NCBI GenBank assembly: GCA_003331045.1
Contig: QENA01000023.1
Coordinates: forward strand, 65,787 to 129,786
DNA from: Candidatus Tokpelaia sp. JSC189
GTDB taxonomy: Bacteria; Pseudomonadota; Alphaproteobacteria; Rhizobiales; Rhizobiaceae
Length of the DNA stretch: 64,000 nucleotides
Direction: 5' to 3'
The notes under the pieces were generated by a model, which ran no database searches, had not been told where the DNA came from, and saw only the letters and a list, made by a program, of their open reading frames with translations. Below, one piece after another: positions 39,954-50,547 of this stretch (positions within the stretch are counted from its first letter, which is position 1; each line of letters begins with the position of its first letter). Both the position numbers and the translations under genes were made by a program.

Positions 39954-40817
39954 ATGCAATACAGTGATCCGCAACTGGCTGGTGAGGCATTGTCTGGCAG
40001 AACAGCTATTATTGCCGGTAATGGTGTTTTGCCGCTTACTATAGCCACTATTTTGCGGGATCAAGGAAAGGCTCCTTTCCTCATTATCTTGCGCGATGAA
40101 ACAGATCCGGAGTTGTATGCATTTGAACATTGTGAAATTTCCATTGTTGAATTTTCTGTGCTTATTCGCTCATTGAAAGCTGCTGGGATAAGGAATGTCG
40201 TGCTGGCTGGAGGTGTTCGCAGCCGTCCGTATTGGCGTGATCTGCGCGTTGATGGTCCTACGCTTAGGGTATTACCCAAGATTTTTTTTGCTTTGAACAA
40301 AGGAGATGATGCCTTATTGCGTGCATTTATTAATCTTGTCGAGACTTATGGTTTTCGTGTTATCGGTGCACATGAGGTGGTGCCTATGCTGCTTGCTCCC
40401 AAAAAGGCCATTCTGACTAGAAAATGTCCTAACAAACAGGAAAAATATAATATTGCTCTTGCATTAGAAGCAGCCCGCCAGTTGGGCGCACTTGATATCG
40501 GGCAGGGGGCTATAGCTGTTGGGGGGCGAGTTGTGGCTTTGGAAGGGGCAGAAGGCACAGATAATATGCTTGAGCGTATCAGCCAGATGCGGCAGGCACG
40601 TTCCATACCACTGCAGGGCGGTGTGCTAGTTAAGATTATGAAACCAAATCAAGAAAAACGTGCGGATCTGCCAACAATTGGCCTTAAAACAGTAGAAAAT
40701 GTATATCGGGCAAAGCTTTGCGGTATTGCAATTGAGGCAGGGCACACTTTTATTCTTGATCTTGAAAAAACTATAAAAGCCGCGGATCGATATGGCATAT
40801 TTATTAAAACGCTATAA
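39954..40817 (+). CDS. lpxI: UDP-2,3-diacylglucosamine pyrophosphatase LpxI
   Basis: Alphaproteobacterial replacement for LpxH: hydrolyses UDP-2,3-diacylglucosamine to lipid X (DUF1009 family). It has 287 residues. The N-terminal half shows RTAIIAGNGVLPLTIA and later VVLAGGVRSRP. The C-terminal DUF1009 domain includes DIGQGAIAVGGRVVALEGAEGTD, where the glycine-rich loop and acidic residues form the active region. The ATG at 39954 follows the lpxA stop by four bases; the open frame upstream overlaps lpxA and is not used. lpxB is next. Confidence 0.95.
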   Translation: MQYSDPQLAGEALSGRTAIIAGNGVLPLTIATILRDQGKAPFLIILRDETDPELYAFEHCEISIVEFSVLIRSLKAAGIRNVVLAGGVRSRPYWRDLRVDGPTLRVLPKIFFALNKGDDALLRAFINLVETYGFRVIGAHEVVPMLLAPKKAILTRKCPNKQEKYNIALALEAARQLGALDIGQGAIAVGGRVVALEGAEGTDNMLERISQMRQARSIPLQGGVLVKIMKPNQEKRADLPTIGLKTVENVYRAKLCGIAIEAGHTFILDLEKTIKAADRYGIFIKTL

Positions 40818-40916
40818 TTATATCTGTTTGCAGGATAAATGTATCTTATTGATTTTGTAGAGATTTTATCGAAATTCTCCTTAAAATTTTTCTTATTATT
40901 TATAAAAGGCAATGTA

Positions 40917-42077
40917 ATGAAATCTCGGCTAAAAATTGCGATTATTGCAGGAGAGGAATCTGGCGATCAGCTTGGGGCAGATCTTGTTGCCGCTTTACAT
41001 CATAGAACAGGTCGTAATATTAATCTTATCGGAGTTGGTGGAATGCATCTGGTTGACAATAAGCTGAAAAGCTTTTTTGACCCAGATGAAATTGCATTGA
41101 TGGGGCTTGGGGATGTTCTGAGAAAGTTGCCGCATCTTATCTGTTTAATCCGCAGGGTTTCTACTTTTATTGTACGGGAGAAGCCGGATTGTCTTATTAT
41201 TGTTGATAGCCCCGATTTTACTCATCGTGTGGCCTGCAGGGTACGTCAGCTTGATCCAAGTATTCCGATTATTAAATATGTTGCTCCTTCTGTATGGGCT
41301 TGGCGGCCTAAGCGCGCAAAGGCCATGCGTGCTTTTATCGATCATGTATTGGTGATTTTACCATTTGAAGTTCTTGTGATGAAAAAGTTGCAGGGGCCGC
41401 CTGCAACTTATGTTGGCCATCGGCTTTTATCTTATCCACCTTTGCTGGATACTCGCCTCAAACGTAAGAAAAGGTCAGATAATGTAATTCGACAGCCAAT
41501 TCTTGTTGTCTTGCCAGGGTCACGCTATTCTGAAATCAGAAAACTTATGCCGGTTTTTGGCGAGACTATTAAAGAACTGACAGAGAAACTTCCCGAGCTT
41601 TCTGTTATTTTGCCAACTCTGCCGAAAATTGAAGCTGAATTACGCAAGCTTATTGCACAATGGTCTGTGAAACCGCTGGTTGTTGTCGGTGAGAATGAGA
41701 AATGGTCTGCTTTTTCCAAAGCTGATGCTGCACTTTCTGCTTCGGGCACTGTTTCTCTTGAACTGGCTCTTTGCGGTATTCCGACAGTGTTGGCATATAA
41801 GGCGGATTGGTTTTCTAGAGCATTTATTATGCCAAAAATAACGATCTGGAGTGCTGCCTTGCCCAATATTATTGCTGATGAACCGATTGTGCCAGAATAC
41901 TTTAATGAGTTTGTCCGCCCCAGTATTCTGGCCCGTCAGCTTGAGCGTCATATTACTCAAGGGGCAGCGCGTACCGCTCAACTAGAAGGCTTTAAAAAGA
42001 TTGCAAACATTATGCATACCGATAAACCATCAGGTGAGCTTGCAGTTAAAGCTATTTTGCCGTTTTTAAAAAATTAA
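40917..42077 (+). CDS. lpxB: Lipid-A-disaccharide synthase
   Basis: Family GT19 glycosyltransferase that condenses lipid X with UDP-diacylglucosamine to form the lipid A disaccharide. It has 386 residues. Recognisable parts are IAIIAGEESGDQLGADLV at the N terminus, IKYVAPSVWAWRPKRAK, VLPGSRYSEIRKLMPVF, and the nucleotide-binding SASGTVSLELALCGIPTV. The ATG at 40917 follows AAAAGG and matches the family. It ends the plus-strand envelope block, and a bidirectional terminator separates it from convergent gltA. Confidence 0.96.
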   Translation: MKSRLKIAIIAGEESGDQLGADLVAALHHRTGRNINLIGVGGMHLVDNKLKSFFDPDEIALMGLGDVLRKLPHLICLIRRVSTFIVREKPDCLIIVDSPDFTHRVACRVRQLDPSIPIIKYVAPSVWAWRPKRAKAMRAFIDHVLVILPFEVLVMKKLQGPPATYVGHRLLSYPPLLDTRLKRKKRSDNVIRQPILVVLPGSRYSEIRKLMPVFGETIKELTEKLPELSVILPTLPKIEAELRKLIAQWSVKPLVVVGENEKWSAFSKADAALSASGTVSLELALCGIPTVLAYKADWFSRAFIMPKITIWSAALPNIIADEPIVPEYFNEFVRPSILARQLERHITQGAARTAQLEGFKKIANIMHTDKPSGELAVKAILPFLKN

Positions 42078-42088
42078 AACTAATAAAA

Positions 42089-42117
42089 ATTGTTATCGAC
42101 AACGATTTTTTTATTTT
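42089..42117. terminator. Bidirectional intrinsic terminator between lpxB and gltA
   Basis: ATTGTT (42089-42094) pairs with AACGAT (42101-42106, one G-T pair) around ATCGAC. The stem is extended by flanking A and T tracts to about 10 pairs. T-runs are present on both strands, suiting the convergent genes lpxB (ends 42077) and gltA (ends 42121). Confidence 0.7.
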
Positions 42118-42120
42118 AAA

Positions 42121-43413
42121 CTATTTTCTATTTTTGATTGGCACATAAGTGCGTTCAACTACGCCAGTATAGAGCTGGCGGGGACGTCCAATTTTCTGAG
42201 CTGGGTCTTCGATCATTTCTTTCCACTGGGCAACCCAACCGACAGAACGAGCAAGAGCAAAGAGCACTGTAAACATTGAAGTCGGAAACCCGAGCGCCCT
42301 CAATATGATTCCTGAGTAAAAATCAATATTCGGATAAAGTTTCTTTTCGATAAAGTATTTATCATTGAGTGCGATATGTTCAAGCTCAACCGCAATATCA
42401 AGCAGCGGATCATCTTTGATGCCTAGCTCCTTTAGTACTTCATGGCAAGTCTGCTGCATGATACGGGCACGCGGGTCATAGTTTTTATAAACGCGATGGC
42501 CAAAACCCATTAACCGAAATGGATCATTTTTGTCCTTGGCGCGGGCGATAAATTCGGGAATGCGTTTAACAGAGCCGATCTGTTCAAGCATTTTCAGAGA
42601 GGCCTCATTGGCACCGCCGTGGGCAGGACCCCACAGACAAGCAACACCAGCAGCAATACAGGCAAAAGGATTAGCACCCGAAGAACCGGCAAGCCGTACG
42701 GTTGAGGTTGAAGCATTTTGTTCATGATCGGCATGCAAAATAAAAATTTTATCCATAGCACGAGCAAAAATCGAGTTTACTTTATATTCCTCGCAAGGTA
42801 CAGAAAAACACATGTGGAGGAAGTTTTCTGCATAACCAAGCGAATTTAGCGGATAAATAAACGGCTGGCCGATGCTATATTTATAAGCCATTGCAGCCAA
42901 TGTTGGCACCTTGGCAATTAGGCGGATGGAGGCCACCATACGTTGGTGCGGGTCAGTGATATCGATCGAATCATGATAAAAAGCCGACATTGCTCCAAGA
43001 CAGGCAACCATAACAGCCATAGGATGTGAATCGCGACGGAACCCATGAAAGAAACGGGAAAACTGCTCGTGCACCATATTATGATGCTGGACACGGTAAT
43101 CAAAATCTTTTTTCTGTCTTTGGGTAGGTAGTTCACCATAAAGGAGGAGATAGCAGGTCTCAAGAAAGTCACCTTTTTCTGCCAACTGATCAATCGGATA
43201 ACCGCGGTAGAGCAGAACTCCCCTATCCCCATCAATATAAGTAGTACGTGATTCACATGATGCAGTAGAGGTAAAACCTGGATCATAGGTAAAAATTCCG
43301 GTTTTTTTGTAAAGCGTGCCAATTTCTATAACATTGGGGCCGATTGTCCCTGAACGTATGGGAAGCTCTATTGTTTTGCCTTCAACCGTGATTCTAGCCT
43401 TGTTTTCAGACAT
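42121..43413 (-). CDS. gltA: Citrate synthase
   Basis: Type II citrate synthase, entry step of the TCA cycle, 430 residues. The N-terminal beta domain starts [13 protein letters not shown]. Catalytic and substrate segments are present: [31 protein letters not shown] and [15 protein letters not shown] with the active-site aspartate. The ATG at 43413 follows AGAGGA with proper spacing; two upstream in-frame starts are too close to that site. It is convergent with lpxB and downstream of gltX, the common Rhizobiales arrangement. Confidence 0.97.
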   Translation of the reverse strand: MSENKARITVEGKTIELPIRSGTIGPNVIEIGTLYKKTGIFTYDPGFTSTASCESRTTYIDGDRGVLLYRGYPIDQLAEKGDFLETCYLLLYGELPTQRQKKDFDYRVQHHNMVHEQFSRFFHGFRRDSHPMAVMVACLGAMSAFYHDSIDITDPHQRMVASIRLIAKVPTLAAMAYKYSIGQPFIYPLNSLGYAENFLHMCFSVPCEEYKVNSIFARAMDKIFILHADHEQNASTSTVRLAGSSGANPFACIAAGVACLWGPAHGGANEASLKMLEQIGSVKRIPEFIARAKDKNDPFRLMGFGHRVYKNYDPRARIMQQTCHEVLKELGIKDDPLLDIAVELEHIALNDKYFIEKKLYPNIDFYSGIILRALGFPTSMFTVLFALARSVGWVAQWKEMIEDPAQKIGRPRQLYTGVVERTYVPIKNRK

Positions 43414-43635
43414 AAACATTCCTCTCAGCTTTACCACCCTTTAATTATTATTTATAAAGGGAGCTCGTTTTTATTTTCGGGTATTAAGGATTATTTTTTA
43501 GTACGTTATTAGTGAGTTCAGTCAAAATCAACACGTTTGCAAGGCGAAAAACGTTTATTTCAACGTGTTTTATTACAGCGATACGATTTAGTTATGGTAT
43601 TTTAAGCCTTCTCAACCTTAAGTTCATGTTGGTTT

Positions 43636-45057
43636 TCAAGTGAGCTGATCATGAATGCGCGCCAAAGATTCTTCACGGCCAAGAACTGTCAATATATCAA
43701 AAATACCAAGAGATGTTGAGCGACCGGTAAGGGCTGCCCGTAGAGGCTGAGCAATCTGGCCTAGTTTTGATTTTTTTGCTTTTGAATAGGCGCGAATCGC
43801 ATCATTTAGTTCTGTTTCTGTCCAGTTGGGGCAGGCTTTTAGCATTGGCAGCACTTCACCAAGTATCTGGCATCCTTTTTCGTCAAGAATGGCTATCGCT
43901 TTCTCATCAAAGGAAAGCGGACGATTCGCGAAAATAAAATCCGCCCCTTCAAGCAGCTCAACAAGAGTTTTGACCCGTTTTTTCAAGGCGGGTATAGCAT
44001 CGCGAAATTGCCGGCAGTGTTTTTCATTAAGCGGGGTCGCAATTTTCTTTCCGATTTCAATCTCAGGAAGAATGGCAATGGCATTTTCAAGCAAGATTTC
44101 ATCATCGCTTGCGCGGATATACTGGCTATTTATCGCTTCAAGTTTCTTAAAATCAAAGCGTGCTGCCCCTTTGTTGATATCAACAATATCAAACCACTCA
44201 ATCATTTTCTGCATCGATATGATTTCATCATCACCGTGACTCCAGCCTAAACGAACAAGATAATTGCGTAAAGCTATCGGCAGGTAACCCATATCGCGGT
44301 ATGCTTGGATACTGAGTGCACCATGGCGCTTGGAAAGTTTGGCACCATCCGGCCCGTGAATGAGTGGGATATGTACCATTATTGGTATATCCCAACCCAT
44401 GGCATTATAAATGATAGTCTGACGTGCCGCATTAGTTAGGTGATCATCTCCGCGGATAATGTGGGTAATCTCCATATCATGATCATCTACCACAACGGCA
44501 AGCATATAGGTTGGTGTGTTGTCAGAACGCAGAATAATAAAATCATCAAGATCCTTGTTTGGGAAACGAACCTCGCCCTGCACCTTATCGTAAACAACGC
44601 TTTCTCCGTTACGGGGTGACTTGATGCGAATGACCGGCGGTATACCCGTAGGTGCCTCAACAGGACTGCGGTCGCGCCAGCGTCCGTCATAGCGGGGCGG
44701 CCTTCCTTCATATCTCGCTTTTTCACGCATTTCAGCGAGTTCTTTCGATGAAGCATAGCAGTAATAGGCCTTGCCTAAAGTTACTAGTTCTTCAGCAATT
44801 TCACGGTGACGTTTCATTCTGTTCCGTTGCGAAATTGCATGGCCATCCCACTCAAGTCCAAGCCATACTAGGCCATCAAGGATTGTGTGCACTGATTCTT
44901 CTGTCGAGCGTTCCCTATCTGTATCTTCTATACGCAGTAGCATTTTGCCGCCGGTATGTTTGGCATAAAGCCAATTGAAAAGGGCAGTACGTGCTCCACC
45001 TATATGTAGAAAGCCAGTGGGTGAAGGGGAAAAACGGGTAACAACAGACCGTGACAT
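43636..45057 (-). CDS. gltX: Glutamyl-tRNA synthetase
   Basis: Class I aminoacyl-tRNA synthetase charging tRNA-Glu, 473 residues. The HIGH-type motif is [21 protein letters not shown]. The KMSKS-type loop is KLSKRHGA near residue 246. [10 protein letters not shown] and the [17 protein letters not shown] region are typical. The C-terminal anticodon-binding domain is complete. As in many alphaproteobacteria lacking GlnRS it may also charge tRNA-Gln, with correction by GatCAB, but that cannot be decided here. It lies upstream of gltA on the same strand. Confidence 0.96.
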   Translation of the reverse strand: MSRSVVTRFSPSPTGFLHIGGARTALFNWLYAKHTGGKMLLRIEDTDRERSTEESVHTILDGLVWLGLEWDGHAISQRNRMKRHREIAEELVTLGKAYYCYASSKELAEMREKARYEGRPPRYDGRWRDRSPVEAPTGIPPVIRIKSPRNGESVVYDKVQGEVRFPNKDLDDFIILRSDNTPTYMLAVVVDDHDMEITHIIRGDDHLTNAARQTIIYNAMGWDIPIMVHIPLIHGPDGAKLSKRHGALSIQAYRDMGYLPIALRNYLVRLGWSHGDDEIISMQKMIEWFDIVDINKGAARFDFKKLEAINSQYIRASDDEILLENAIAILPEIEIGKKIATPLNEKHCRQFRDAIPALKKRVKTLVELLEGADFIFANRPLSFDEKAIAILDEKGCQILGEVLPMLKACPNWTETELNDAIRAYSKAKKSKLGQIAQPLRAALTGRSTSLGIFDILTVLGREESLARIHDQLT

Positions 45058-45961
45058 AGATCCTCCAGCAGGATTTAAAATATCTGCACCTTTTACCTGA
45101 GATTCTGTAATTTCAAAGGGACACAGATTAGTATAATTTTATTATTTATACAACTGTACAACAAACTATGCTCGGCATTCAAATTTTTAGACAAACAATT
45201 TTTTCCTAGATTAGCAAATGATTCATAATTATCCGATTCGTGGACAATCTGGATTGTTTTTATATCTTATAGCGTATGCAAAAAAAATATTTCTGGGCGT
45301 GGAGGGCGAGAAACGATGTCGGGATAAGGGTAACAGAAGTGGAGAGAAGTGTCTTTTCCTCTAACTTGCCCAATCTTATTTATTAAGTAAGACGAGTGTC
45401 TTAGGACACAGAGTATGCCATGCTTTTCGGTCTGTAAGGAATAAGGGTTTCCTATTTTTTCTGGGGAGAAAGAGCATATGGTACCTTTAGTTATTTGTCA
45501 TGGCTTTTTCGGACGCTCGCTTTATTGCTTAATTTTTCCTTAGAAGCTGAACGTTTATGGTTATGACTTGAATTTTGTTGGCTTTTTTTTGTCGGATTTC
45601 TTAAGGAATGCATTGTTGTAATGGAGGATGATGGAGCAAAGAAGTTTATCATCTTGCAATGGATAATATTAGGAAAAACAAGCCGTTTTTGAGGTATGGA
45701 TCGGCGCGATTTGTCTCATAACCGTATGCTGCTAAAATTTCCGTCCCCTAGTGTTAGAATAAGGATATTTCCGGCCACGATTTTTGTATGAAGATAATTA
45801 CTGCTATGGTTGATTGGTAGGTAAATAGTTTTCACTATTGCGATGAACTCACAGTATAAGGAAACTCTGTGATAGCAGGTAACTGATTGTTTTTCTTCAT
45901 TTTATCCCTGGTAACCACATCCAGTGTAAAAAAATCAATTCGTTATAGGCAATGAAGAAAA
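45058..45961. other. 900-base spacer between gltX and hemB
   Basis: No intact gene on either strand. In related genomes a comEC/rec2-like gene often lies beside gltX. Fragments here (such as the plus-strand stretch reading FLKECIVVMEDDGAKKFIIL near 45600-45660) could be decayed coding sequence, but I cannot assign them. Confidence 0.4.
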
Positions 45962-46993
45962 TTATGCCATTTCGCGTAGTTTTTTGGCAGCCTCAACCGC
46001 AAAATAGGTCAGGATACCGTCGCAACCGGCCCGTTTGAACGCTAGTAATGTTTCCATCATGGCTCTCTCGCCGTCAATCCAGCCTTTGGCACTGGCAGCT
46101 TTAAGCATGGCATATTCACCCGATACTTGATATGTAAAAACTGGTATGGAAAATATATTTTTCAGGCGCTGGATTATATCTAGACAGGGCAAACCTGGCT
46201 TGACCATCAGCATGTCAGAACCTTCTAGAATATCTTGTTCAGCTTCCCGCATAGCTTCATCTGCATTGGCTGGGTCAATATAATAGGTATTTTTGTCTCC
46301 CTGCAAAAGTCCGGTCGTACCGATAGCATTGCGATAAGGCCTGTAAAAAGAGGAAGAAAATTTTACCGCATAAGACATGATCGCTACATCTTGAAAGCCG
46401 TTAGCGTCAAGCCTGTCACGTATGGCACCTATGCGCCCGTCCATCATATCTGAGGGAGCAATGATATCAGCACCGGCTTTCGCCTGTGCTAGTGCGCCTT
46501 GCACTACCATTTCAACCGATTCATCATTAAGAATTATACCATTGTGCAAAATCCCATCATGGCCATGAGTGGTATAGGGGTCTAGAGCTGCATCTGTAAT
46601 TAACCCGATATTAGGGGCGAACTTTTTAAATTCACGGATAAAACGGTTGATCAGGTTGTTAGGGCTGGTGATATAAGCGCCGTTTTCCATTTTAATGGAA
46701 GCAGGCTCACGGGAAAAGGGAGCAATTGCCGGAATACCAAGTTCAACAGCATGTAGGGCCTTTTCAATGGCCACATCTACCGAAAAACGTTCTACCCCAG
46801 GCATCATTTCTATCGGCTCACATATGTCTGTTCCTTCACATAAAAATATTGTCCAGACAAGATCGTTGACATCAAGATGGCTTTCTCGGATAAGTCGACG
46901 TGACCAGTCAAACCTACGCATCCGACGCATACGGCGCCCACCGGTAATCTCATCTACTGTCCTATTCTTAATTCCCTGTATCTTGCTTTTCAT
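45962..46993 (-). CDS. hemB: Delta-aminolevulinic acid dehydratase (porphobilinogen synthase)
   Basis: Condenses two aminolevulinate molecules to porphobilinogen in heme synthesis, 343 residues. The two active-site lysines are visible in MSYAVKFSSSFYRP and LMVKPGLPCLDI. The metal and allosteric region LITDAALDPYTTHGHDGI has Asp where zinc-dependent enzymes carry the cysteine cluster, indicating the Mg2+-type enzyme usual in alphaproteobacteria. The N-terminal arginine-rich arm (RRMRRMRRFDWSRRLIRE) mediates oligomerisation. It is divergent from the DUF6163-like membrane protein gene. Confidence 0.96.
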   Translation of the reverse strand: MKSKIQGIKNRTVDEITGGRRMRRMRRFDWSRRLIRESHLDVNDLVWTIFLCEGTDICEPIEMMPGVERFSVDVAIEKALHAVELGIPAIAPFSREPASIKMENGAYITSPNNLINRFIREFKKFAPNIGLITDAALDPYTTHGHDGILHNGIILNDESVEMVVQGALAQAKAGADIIAPSDMMDGRIGAIRDRLDANGFQDVAIMSYAVKFSSSFYRPYRNAIGTTGLLQGDKNTYYIDPANADEAMREAEQDILEGSDMLMVKPGLPCLDIIQRLKNIFSIPVFTYQVSGEYAMLKAASAKGWIDGERAMMETLLAFKRAGCDGILTYFAVEAAKKLREMA

Positions 46994-47074
46994 TATTATT
47001 TCGCTTTTTTGCCATGATTAACTATTGAACAAAAGCATAACTTATTTCATAAATAGCATATAAGCATTTCCGTT

Positions 47075-47671
47075 ATGACAGAAATCAGGGAAATGCAAGT
47101 AGTACTCTGTTGCAGATGGCGGCATGTAATGCGTTTCATTTTTTTTAATAAGAGAAATTCATTGGTTTTGGCAAAAATCGCAACACATCTTTCTCATATG
47201 GGACTTATTAGAAATATCATTCTTAGAATGAGAGGGATGTTGATTAAAGGAAGTCTTCCAGAAGTTAAAATACGCCTTCTGAAGAGGATCTTTTCTGTTT
47301 TCATGCCTGTTCTTGCGATTTTCTGCCTACTTATGGGGGCATTTTATTGGGTCCGTTTGATCGGTGTATTTTCGGGTCCCTTATGGCGTTTTGATCTTAT
47401 GCCATGGAATTGGCGTATTCTGTGTTCATCGCTCGCTGTGCTTTACCCTGTGGCTACCAGCGGTGTCTGGATGGGATCACGCTGGGGGATTATCTTGTGG
47501 CTTAGCGCTGCTGCGATAGAAACAGTGTGCATGACTCTTTACTCAAATTACTTCAGCTGGAATCTCTGGATTCCGCTTCTACATGTCATTTTTCTTGCTT
47601 TTTATGGCTTTTTCAGCATGATTCTGTTTTTCAATCAAACTAAGCGTGTGCAGGCTATCGTGGAATATTAA
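47075..47671 (+). CDS. DUF6163-like integral membrane protein
   Basis: Function unknown. The C-terminal 140 residues contain four likely membrane spans. The segment FYWVRLIGVFSGPLWRFDLM, followed by PWNW, resembles the short Rhizobiales membrane proteins placed in DUF6163, often found beside hemB and the LdtP transpeptidase. The 198-residue frame shown is the longest possible; homologues as I recall them begin near my residues 50-60, so the true start may be the ATG at 47228 or 47237. The N-terminal 50 residues have no recognised feature. The next gene is an L,D-transpeptidase, suggesting an envelope role by context only. Confidence 0.65.
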   Translation: MTEIREMQVVLCCRWRHVMRFIFFNKRNSLVLAKIATHLSHMGLIRNIILRMRGMLIKGSLPEVKIRLLKRIFSVFMPVLAIFCLLMGAFYWVRLIGVFSGPLWRFDLMPWNWRILCSSLAVLYPVATSGVWMGSRWGIILWLSAAAIETVCMTLYSNYFSWNLWIPLLHVIFLAFYGFFSMILFFNQTKRVQAIVEY

Positions 47672-47743
47672 ACGCTGTATTTCTGTGCCTTAAATTATTT
47701 TGCTTTTTCCTAGTTTATAGCTAAGGTCTGAGAAGATGGTGTG

Positions 47744-47769
47744 GGTGTGTTAAAAACACTCCATATTTT
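47744..47769 (+). terminator. Possible terminator after the DUF6163-like gene
   Basis: GGTGTGTT (47744-47751) pairs with AACACTCC (47755-47762), with one mismatch, around AAA. ATATTTTT follows. It lies about 75 bases after the stop. Confidence 0.4.
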
Positions 47770-47918
47770 TGGACATGCTAAAATTATAGAGTTAAAGCTT
47801 AAGCTCAAATGCTGGTTAAGTATAGCGAGATTTTAGCAGATAATACTGCTCAAGCTTTAGTTAGTAAGGCCCATCTTTTTAGAAAGGTTTCTGGAATTTG
47901 GATGGATTTAATAAAGTA

Positions 47919-49196
47919 ATGAAGAGAAAAATTATTTTCAACCGAAGAGTTTTTCTGAGAGCGCTTGCTGCTGCCGGTTTTATTGGTATAGCGGGCAGCT
48001 ATGCTGTGGCTATACCAATTGACTTGGCTTCTGTTGGTGCACAGCTTGACAGTTGGAATGATCAATTTGATGTTCAGGCGTTAGGCGGTACTCAGACTGC
48101 TTCCATCAATCAACCCGTGCTTGACCAGGCTACTATTAGCTATACTAGAACGGCGATTGCACACTACAATGATATTGTCGCAAAAGGCGGTTGGCCTGTG
48201 GTGCCTACAACACAGGGTAGATTGAAGATCGGTATGAGGCATCCTGCAGTTTGTATTTTGCGTCAGCGTCTGTTCATCTCAGGTGACCTTGCCCGTGAGG
48301 CGGGTATGTCACAGACATTTGACACCTATGTGGATGCCGCTGTGCGGCGTTTTCAGTTGCGGCATGGTTTACCTTTAGATGGCATTTTGGACAAAATGAC
48401 CTATCGTGCACTCAATATTAACGTGCAGATGCGATTAAAGCAGCTTTATGCCAATCTGGAACGGCTTAATAAAATAGCGTCCAAGACAGCAAAGGAACGG
48501 CGTTTTGTGATGGTGAATATTCCAGCAGCAGAGATTGAAGCCGTCGAAGGTGGTATGGTTGTGCAGCGTCACAGAGTCATTGTCGGTAAGATTGACCGTC
48601 AGACGCCGATTCTTGATTCAAAGATCCATGAAATTATTCTTAATCCGTTCTGGATTATACCGAAGTCCATTATTCAGAAAGATATTATCCCGTTGATGCA
48701 GAAAAAGCCAAATTATCTCACCGAGAATAATATTCATCTGTTTGATACGAAAGGACAGGAAATTCCTCCTCAATTGGTTGACTGGAATACGAATGAGGCA
48801 GTTAATCTCATATTTCGGCAGGAACCAGGCAAAATCAATGCCATGTCGTCAACAAAGATCAATTTTTATAATACGCATGCAGTTTATATGCATGATACAC
48901 CATTGCAGGGTCTGTTCAACAATTTGATTCGTTTTGATTCGTCAGGCTGTATCCGTGTACAGAATATTCGTGATCTTAATCTGTGGATCTTAAAGAATAC
49001 GCAAGGTTGGGATAGAATGAAGATGGAAGATATTATCCGCTCCCGTGAAAACAAGCCGATACGCGTTAAGGATCCTGTTCCTCTGCATTTTGTTTACATT
49101 TCTGCATGGTCAACCGGTGATGGAATTATCCAATTTCGTGATGATATCTATCATATAGATGGCTCTGCAGAACCAACCTTTGGTTTGGAACGCTGA
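47919..49196 (+). CDS. L,D-transpeptidase (YkuD) with peptidoglycan-binding domain
   Basis: Periplasmic enzyme forming 3-3 peptidoglycan crosslinks or attaching proteins, about 425 residues. The basic N terminus with MKRKIIFNRRVFLRALAAAG is a signal peptide, possibly twin-arginine-like. A peptidoglycan-binding_1 module spans about 100-170 (HPAVCILRQRLFISGDL, then DAAVRRFQLRHGLPLDG). The YkuD domain follows, with catalytic His in VYMHDTPLQGLFN and Cys in DSSGCIRVQNIRDL. It corresponds to LdtP of rhizobia and Liberibacter. The start is unclear: a TTG at 47898 is in frame, and I use the ATG at 47919. The MarR regulator LdtR often found beside ldtP is not seen. Confidence 0.9.
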   Translation: MKRKIIFNRRVFLRALAAAGFIGIAGSYAVAIPIDLASVGAQLDSWNDQFDVQALGGTQTASINQPVLDQATISYTRTAIAHYNDIVAKGGWPVVPTTQGRLKIGMRHPAVCILRQRLFISGDLAREAGMSQTFDTYVDAAVRRFQLRHGLPLDGILDKMTYRALNINVQMRLKQLYANLERLNKIASKTAKERRFVMVNIPAAEIEAVEGGMVVQRHRVIVGKIDRQTPILDSKIHEIILNPFWIIPKSIIQKDIIPLMQKKPNYLTENNIHLFDTKGQEIPPQLVDWNTNEAVNLIFRQEPGKINAMSSTKINFYNTHAVYMHDTPLQGLFNNLIRFDSSGCIRVQNIRDLNLWILKNTQGWDRMKMEDIIRSRENKPIRVKDPVPLHFVYISAWSTGDGIIQFRDDIYHIDGSAEPTFGLER

Positions 49197-49380
49197 CTGG
49201 CAGTCGATTTATCACAGAAAACGGCATATGATATTCCTCTTTAACTGCTGATCCGGATGCTTTTGTCGAGAAAATATATTGGTTCAATTGTAGCATTAAT
49301 GCTTGTTTTTCTTCATCATATTACAGCACATAGATTTTTGGATTTTTATGGATGTTGACAGGTGAAGGAGGGAGTTGGTA

Positions 49381-50469
49381 ATGAGTACAAGATTTGCTAA
49401 TGAAAGTATTGAAGAATTGACAATGAAGCAGACTGCAAATAGGCGGTTTGTGCGCAATTGGCTTTATATTATTTTTTTGTTGCTTGTTGCCATTGTACTA
49501 GTTGGAGGGGCAACCCGGATAACAGGTTCTGGCCTCTCCATTACAGAGTGGAAACCTGTCTATGGTATTCTTCCCCCCATAGGGGAGGTTCAATGGCAGA
49601 GAGAGTTTGAAAAATATCAACAGATCACACAATACCAGCGGACTAACCATGGGATGACACTCATTCAGTTCAAGCATATTTTCTGGTGGGAATGGGCGCA
49701 TCGTCTGTTGGCTCGCACAGTTGGTTTTGCTGTTTTTTTACCTTTAATTTTTTTCTGGGCAACAGACCGACTTGAAAGTTATATCAAATGGCGGCTGTTA
49801 GGTATTCTAGCGCTCGGTGTTGCAGAGGGCATTGTAGGCTGGTGGATGGTTGCCTCCGGTCTTGGAGACAGCCAGTTAACCAATGTCAGCCAGTATCGGT
49901 TAGCAGTTCACCTTGTCATGGCATGTGTTATCATTATTGCAGTTTTAGCTTTAGCACGAAGATTGGTGGAATATACAGAAAAACCAGCGCAGCGCAGTGT
50001 TCAGCGGTTTGCTGGCTGGCTTGTTGTACTTGTCCTAATTCAAATTTATCTTGGTGCGTTGGTAGCTGGGCTTCATACGGTTTATAATATATGGCCGCTG
50101 ATGGATGGCCCTTTGATTCCTGACGGGCTTTTATATATGCAGCCAGCATGGGTCAATTTTTTTGAAAATGCCATGACAGTACAGTTTGTTCACCGCTTTT
50201 TTGCCTATGTTCTCCTCGCTGCCACAATATTTCATACATTGAATGTTAGAAAAATCATGTCTAAAACCGCGCATTCGCGGCGTACCATATTGTTATTTTT
50301 TCTGATTCTAATTCAAGCCATTATCGGCATTATTACTCTTCTAATGAAAACACCGATTATCTGTGGCCTTATCCACCAAGGGTTTGCGCTTATGGTTCTT
50401 TCATTTGCTGTTATTCACTGGGTCGGGACAAAAGGAGTTGTTTCCGATCGACGACCGTCTCTGTGCTAA
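49381..50469 (+). CDS. ctaA: Heme A synthase (COX15/CtaA)
   Basis: Inner-membrane monooxygenase converting heme O to heme A for aa3-type cytochrome oxidase, 362 residues. It has about eight membrane helices in two four-helix bundles. The signature [20 protein letters not shown] near the N terminus is diagnostic. Heme-ligand histidines lie in [30 protein letters not shown] and LIHQGFALM. An excellent ribosome-binding site (AGGAGGGAG) precedes the ATG. Its presence implies the organism respires with an aa3 oxidase. Oxidase subunits are not in this window. Confidence 0.96.
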   Translation: MSTRFANESIEELTMKQTANRRFVRNWLYIIFLLLVAIVLVGGATRITGSGLSITEWKPVYGILPPIGEVQWQREFEKYQQITQYQRTNHGMTLIQFKHIFWWEWAHRLLARTVGFAVFLPLIFFWATDRLESYIKWRLLGILALGVAEGIVGWWMVASGLGDSQLTNVSQYRLAVHLVMACVIIIAVLALARRLVEYTEKPAQRSVQRFAGWLVVLVLIQIYLGALVAGLHTVYNIWPLMDGPLIPDGLLYMQPAWVNFFENAMTVQFVHRFFAYVLLAATIFHTLNVRKIMSKTAHSRRTILLFFLILIQAIIGIITLLMKTPIICGLIHQGFALMVLSFAVIHWVGTKGVVSDRRPSLC

Positions 50470-50547
50470 TCATCTTCCTGAATTATTTGCCTGAATGATG
50501 AAAAGTCTTTAGAATAAGTTTCTTATGCAGATTTTTATAAAGATTTT

